DNA of 64,000 nt. Origin: Monoplex corrugatus. Taxonomy: Eukaryota; Mollusca; Gastropoda; Littorinimorpha; Ranellidae. Shown piece after piece: positions 58,805 to 64,000 of the stretch. The stretch is from assembly GCA_030674185.1 (NCBI GenBank), contig CM060307.1, forward strand, positions 71,694,699 through 71,758,698, read 5' to 3'. The notes below the pieces were generated by a model. It was not told the DNA's origin, ran no database searches, and saw nothing but the letters and a program-made list of their open reading frames with translations. The number at the start of each line of letters is the position of its first letter. The stretch's first letter is position 1. The position numbers and the translations under genes were made by a program.

Positions 58805-59353
58805 TAGTTAGGATGTGACTTCTTCCTGTAGCGTGTTTAACTGGAATTGTTATGAATATGTGCACATAATATGTTTTTTGTGTGTGCAGTGTCCAAATTG
58901 AGGTTGACATTTCTTTGGTTATTTTGTTACACAAAGACCTTTCCCAGCTTAGTGTGGTTTTTCTTTTTTTTTGCTTCTGTTAAAAAAAGCAACTGTGCTT
59001 TATTTCGGAAGTGAAAATATGGATATGTTTTGCCCTAGCCCAGAACACCCAATTTTCAGGAATAAAATTTCATACTGTGTCACAAGGTATTCCAATGTGT
59101 TTTTGATCAGTTCTAAAAAGTTTATTACCTAAGTTTGAGTGACTGATTTTTTGTGATTTTATTACTAACCCATACAAATGCTCAGGATATGGGGAAACGT
59201 AGGGTGAGTTGAAGTTGGATGCACACTCAGGGTTTTCACTGGAGAGTTGGAGAGGTGGGGGGTTGACTTAAAGATGAAAAGGAGATGATCATATAAGTCA
59301 GGACACTTCCAATTTTGTCAAACCTGATGAAATAACACATTCACAGTCACTGT
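58143..59353. repeat. 56-bp perfect inverted repeat, 1.1 kb apart
   Basis: 58143-58198 and 59298-59353 are exact reverse complements (acagtgactgtgaatgtgtt...). A diverged direct copy of the left arm lies at about 58285-58340. The interval holds exon-like segment 2 and a long TG tract and has no transposase. Confidence 0.92.
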
Positions 59354-59912
59354 GTATGTTTACAATGTGGTCTTTTTGGACATTACATCATGTTTGTTTT
59401 CTGTTTACAGGTGTGATGACCCATTAAGCTGGCCAACAGCTGTTTCCTAAAATAGAGAATATGTGTGTGTGTGCGCGCATGTGTGTGTGTGTGTGTGCGC
59501 ATGTGTGTGTGTGTGTGCGCATGTGTGTGTGTGTGTGTGTGTAGTGAGTAGGTGGGTGGGTGGTGGTGGTGGTGGTGGTGGTGGTGGTGTTACTATTGCT
59601 GCTACTGGCATTTTGTGATCGATGTCTGGCAAAATGCAGGCAATGCAGTGTTTTATTTATTTGTTTGTTGTGTGTGTTTATTATTTTTGTCTGTTTGTAA
59701 AAAAGGCAGAATATCAATACCTTGCCAGCATATAAGAGTTGTTTGTAGGAAAGTTGTGTTCATTCAGTGACGGATGGCTGTAGTGTCCATTCTTTATGAT
59801 TTTTCAGTGGCGTTGTAGTAGATTGCTGTCCATGGAGGGGAATGTCTTTTATTGATCAAGAGAATTGTGGTGATATCCTGAGCTGGGTATTGTGTACTAT
59901 GAGTGTGTGTGT

Positions 59913-59988
<76 letters not shown>

Positions 59989-60025
59989 GTGTGTGTGTGT
60001 AAGAGACAGAGAGAGAGAGTGTGTG
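58606..60025 (+). repeat. TG microsatellites
   Basis: Tracts at 58612-58660, 58676-58802 and 59461-59582 (with GCGC interruptions, ending in (GTG)n) and 59899-60025 (ending in GA units). Confidence 0.95.
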
Positions 60026-60535
60026 TGTTTGCACCTGTTACTGATTTGATCAATTGTCCTTACTGTTGTTATTGTTGGCAGAAGATGACTTGAGGGCAAT
60101 GACCTGAGGTATCCTTTTCCTGTTTTTTGTGTTTGGTGTAGAAATTTATATTAATGATGTTGCTTCTATATTTTGTGCAGTTTTCTTTTCAATCTAATCA
60201 TTAGTGGTCATTGTCATGATGGCATTGCAGTTTGTTGATGGCGTCCAAGTATTCAGTCAAGACTGTTTGAGAGTAGTGGTGTTTTGTTGTACACTTGTGC
60301 CAAATTCAGCATTGTTTAGGTTGGTTTCTGTACTTCGCTGCCATTTATGCCATTATGTATATCTCCTTGAAAATGGTACAGGGGAAAATAAGGGGCTGAC
60401 AAAGGAAGAAACAGAGAGAGCTTTGCTGCAGCTGAGGTACTAGCTCACAGCAGAGAGAGGTTGAGGCAACTGGTGCAGTGTTCCTGAGTACCATGCCCTG
60501 GTTACCCTGGAAGGTTGTGAATCCGTAAGACTATG
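60026..60535. other. Non-coding sequence, source of a degraded copy at 62.8 kb
   Basis: Contains exon-like segment 4 (after ttgttattgttggcag, 60082) and several phrases repeated with deletions at 62780-63060. No recognised gene. Confidence 0.5.
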
Positions 60536-60725
60536 CTATTGATATTGAGGCTATTGTTATATAATGCTGCTGCTACTGGATTTGATGTTGTTCTTGTCTT
60601 TATTGATGTTAATGTTATTGATATTGAGGCTAATGTTATATAATGCTGCTGCCACTGTTTCTGTGTTGTCCTTGTCTTTATTGATGTTAATGCCATTGAT
60701 ATTGAGGCTATTGTTATATACTCCT

Positions 60726-60757
<32 letters not shown>

Positions 60758-63700
60758 ATTGTATTGAGGCTATTTAATAATGCTGCTGCCATTTTTGATG
60801 TTGTCTTGTCTTTTTGTTGTTATGTTTGTTATTGAGCATGTTATTAATGCTCTGCCACTGTTTGATGTGTCTTGTCTTTTGTTGTTAATGTTTGTTTTGG
60901 TATGTTATTAATGCTGCTGCAGTGAGTTGTTGTTTATTGATGTTAACTGTTGATATTGAGTTTATTGTTAAAATGCTGTGCTATGTTTTATTTGTTTTGT
61001 TTTATTGTGTTAAATTTTATTAAGGCTATGTTTTAAGTGTGCAGTGTTTTGTTGTTCTTTTTTTATTAGTATGCATTGTATGAGGCATTGTTTTAATGGC
61101 TCCACTTTTTGATGTTGAGTCTTTTTGATGTAACTGTGATATTCGGCATTGTTTTAGGTTGGTTTTGATGTTGTTTTTATTATGTAATGCTATTGAATTG
61201 CGGGATATGCTGCGCACTGTTGTTGTTCTGTTTAGATGTTAATGCTAGATATTGAGCTATTATTAATGCTGCTGCATGTTTGATGTGTTGTCTTATGATG
61301 TATGCTTTGATATTGAGGCTATTGTTTATAATGTGCTGCACTGTTTGATGTTGTTCTTGTCTTTATTATGTTAATGTTTTGATATGAGTAATGTTATATA
61401 ATGCTGCTGCTACTGTTTTGATGTTTTGTCTTTATATGTTAATGTTATTGATATTGAGGTAATGTTATATAATGCGCTGCTACTGTTTTGATGTTTCTTG
61501 TCTTTATTGATGTTAATGTTATGATATGAGGCTATGTTTATAATGCTGCTGCTATGTTTTGATGTTGTTGTTTTTATTGAGTTATGTATTGAATTGAGGC
61601 TATGTTTATAATGCTGCTGCTACGTTTTGATGTTTTTTTTTTTTGATGTTAATGTATTGAATTGAGGCATGTTAATAATGCTGCTGCTAGTTTTGATGTT
61701 GTTCTTGTCTTTATTGATGTAATGTTATGATATTGAGGCTAATGTTATATATGCTGCTGCACTGTTTTGATGTTGTTGTTTTATTGATGTTAATGTATTG
61801 ATATTGAGGCTTTTATATAATGCTGCTGCACTGTTTTGATGTGTTTTTTTATTGATGTAATGTTAATATTGAGCTTTGTTTATAATGCTGCTGCTACTGT
61901 TTTGATGTTGTTTTTTTATTATGTTAATGTTATTGATATGAGGCTGTTGTTATATAATGCTGCTGCTACTGTTTTGATGTTTTGTTTTATTGATGTTAAT
62001 GTTATTGATATTGAGGCTAATGTTTATAATGCTGCTGCTACTGTTTTGTTTGTCTTGTCTTTATTGATGTTAATGTTATTGTATTGAGGCTTGTTATATA
62101 ATGCTGCTGCTACTGTTTTGAGTTGTTGTTTTTTTGATGTTAATGTTATTGTATTGGGCTATGTTATATAATGCTGCTGCCACTGTTTGATGTTGTTCTT
62201 TTTATTGATGTTAATGTTATTGATATTGAGGTAATGTTATATAATGCTGCTGCTACTGTTTTGTGTTGTTTTTTTATTGATGTTAAGTATGATATTGGGT
62301 TTGTTTATAATGCTGCTGCTACTGTTTTGATGTTGTTGTTTTTATTGATGTTAATGTTATTGATATTGAGGCTGTTTTATATATGCTGCTGCTACTGTTT
62401 TGATGTTGTTCTTTTTATTGATGTTAATGTTTGATATTGAGGCTTGTTAATAATGCGCTCCACTGTTTTGTGTTTTGTTTTATGATGTTAATGCTTGATA
62501 TTGAGCATTGTTATATCTTCTTGTTGTTTGTATTGTGTATTATGGATGTATGCATGTTTATATTTTCAGTGTTGTTGATGTGTCCTGGTTTTTTATGTAA
62601 GTTGTGTATATTGAGCTATTGTTATATATGTGTGTTGTGTTGGTGTGTGTTTGTTTTTTGATGTTATGTTGTTGTTATTGGGTTATGTTAAAACGGAGGT
62701 TTGTGTGTTGCTTTATGATTTAATGTCTTAATTGTATTGTTGAAAATGCTTGAGGGTTGATGAGTATCTTTTGTTTTTTGTGTTTGTTAGAAATTATATT
62801 AAATGTGCTCTATTTTTGAGTTTTTTTTATTATTTATGTATTGTCATGAGGCTGATTGTTATATATCAGTGACTGTTTGATGTTGTTTTTTTTAATTGTG
62901 AAATTAGATTGTTTAGGTTGTTTTTATTCGCTGCCATTTTGATTTGTTTATATTTAAATGTATGGGAAAATAAGGCTGCAGAAGTAGGGCTTCTATGAGT
63001 TATGCTGAAAATTGAGGCAATGTTTTCTGAGCCTGTGGTCCTGTTTGATGTAATTTATTGATATTGAGGCTATGTTATATAATGCTGCTGCTACTGTTTG
63101 ATGTTTCTTGTCTTTATTATGTTAAGTTGATATGAGGTTATTGTTATATAATGCTGCTACACTGTTTTGATGTTCTTGTCTTTATTGATGTTAATTTTGA
63201 TATTGAGTTATTGTTATATAATGCGCTGCTAGTGTTTTATGTTTGTTTTATTGATGTTAATTTTGATATTAGCTATTGTTTATAATGCTGCTGCAGTGTT
63301 TTGATGTTGTTGTTTTATTGATGTTAATGATTGATATTGAGGCTATGTTTATAATGCTGCTGCCACTGTTTTGATGTTGTTCTGTCTTTATTGATGTTAA
63401 TGTTTGATATTGGGGCTATTGTTATAAATGCTGCTGCTATGTTTGATTTGTTTGTTTATTGATGTTAATGTATTGATATTGGGCTATTGTTATATATGCT
63501 GCGCACTGTTTGATGTTGTTCTTGTTTATTGATGTTAATGTATTATATGAGGCTATTATATAATGCTGCTGCATGTTTTGATGTGTTCTTTTTATTGATG
63601 TTATGCTGTTGATATTGAGGCTTGTTTATAATGTGCGCACTGTTTGATGTTGTTTGTCTTTATTGATGTTAATGTTATTGATATTGAGGCTAATGTTATA

Positions 63701-64000
63701 TAATGCTGCTGCTACTGTTTTGATGTTCTTGTCTTTATCTATGTTAATGTTATTGATATTGAGGCTAATGTTATATAATGCTGCTGCTACTGTTTTGATG
63801 TTCTTGTCTTTATTGATGTTAATGTTATTGATATTGAGGCTAATGTTATATAATGCTGCTGCTACTGTTTTGATGTTGTTGTTTTTATTGATGTTAATGT
63901 TATTGATATTGAGGCTAATGTTATATAATGCTGCTGCTACTGTTTTGATGTTGTTGTTTTTATTGATGTTAATGTTATTGATATTGAGGCTAATGTTATA
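60536..64000 (+). repeat. 75-bp tandem array, reaching the window edge
   Basis: Unit ttattgatgttaatgttatt, gatattgaggctaatgtta, tataatgctgctgctactgt, tttgatgttgttgttt. At 63661-64000 the units are exactly 75 bp (starts 63661, 63736, 63811, 63886, 63961). From about 60760 to 63650 nearly every unit has several small deletions. A run of over 30 G lies at 60725-60757. Confidence 0.95.

Noticed and set aside
60100..60120. U12-type intron donor GTATCCTTTT at 60108
   Set aside because: It matches the donor consensus, but no U12 branch site and acceptor pair was found downstream; kept only as a side note to the exon-like segments.

Overview
This window looks like a repeat-dense animal nuclear genome, most likely a marine gastropod mollusc. 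The reasons are: intron-split animal genes with GT-AG splice sites, very many (CA/TG)n microsatellites, several non-LTR retrotransposon families, Ty3/Gypsy remnants, and a tRNA-derived SINE whose body resembles one I associate with marine snails (recall, not searched). No operon, bacterial gene or CRISPR array is visible.

Host genes, both on the minus strand. At the left edge (202-328) is the first coding exon of a VIP36/LMAN2-like L-type lectin with a signal peptide; the rest of the gene lies left of the window and a GC-box promoter region lies to its right. A complete TMEM230 homologue (117 aa) is split over three coding exons, 18487-18579, 11573-11695 and 8962-9099, with introns of 6.8 and 2.5 kb filled with repeats. 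A possible non-coding first exon lies near 20.5 kb.

Transposable elements. I label four non-LTR families A-D. Family A (RTE-like) has eight copies at 1.1-3.4, 12.8, 17.3, 26.2-31.2, 38.7, 53.3, 54.4 and 56.6 kb. They all end at the same 3' junction, where the stop codon TGA is the first unit of a (TGA)n tail. Family D has one near-complete copy (27390-30517) with an uninterrupted EN-RT reading frame, inserted with a 12-bp target-site duplication inside a dead family-A copy. Families B (34 and 53 kb) and C (12.4, 35.4 and 55-56.6 kb) are decayed. There are also tRNA-derived SINEs, a 925-bp element with terminal inverted repeats at TTAA, a Gypsy integrase remnant (24.8-25.4 kb), a possible Gypsy tail (33.5 kb), a 50-bp-arm hairpin next to the first family-A copy, and a 56-bp perfect inverted repeat at 58-59 kb.

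Tandem arrays. From about 33.7 kb to 51 kb the sequence is almost continuous tandem repeat: at least ten different arrays side by side. The largest are a roughly 38-bp minisatellite (39.9-42.5 kb) and a 380-480-bp satellite (44.5-51.0 kb) that has a higher-order period near 3.4 kb. The last 3.5 kb is a 75-bp array; it is clean at both ends but full of small deletions in the middle, which suggests poor consensus sequence. From 32 kb rightwards every dinucleotide repeat reads TG on the plus strand.

Most long open frames in the window are artefacts of microsatellites or antisense shadows of the retrotransposons and are left out.
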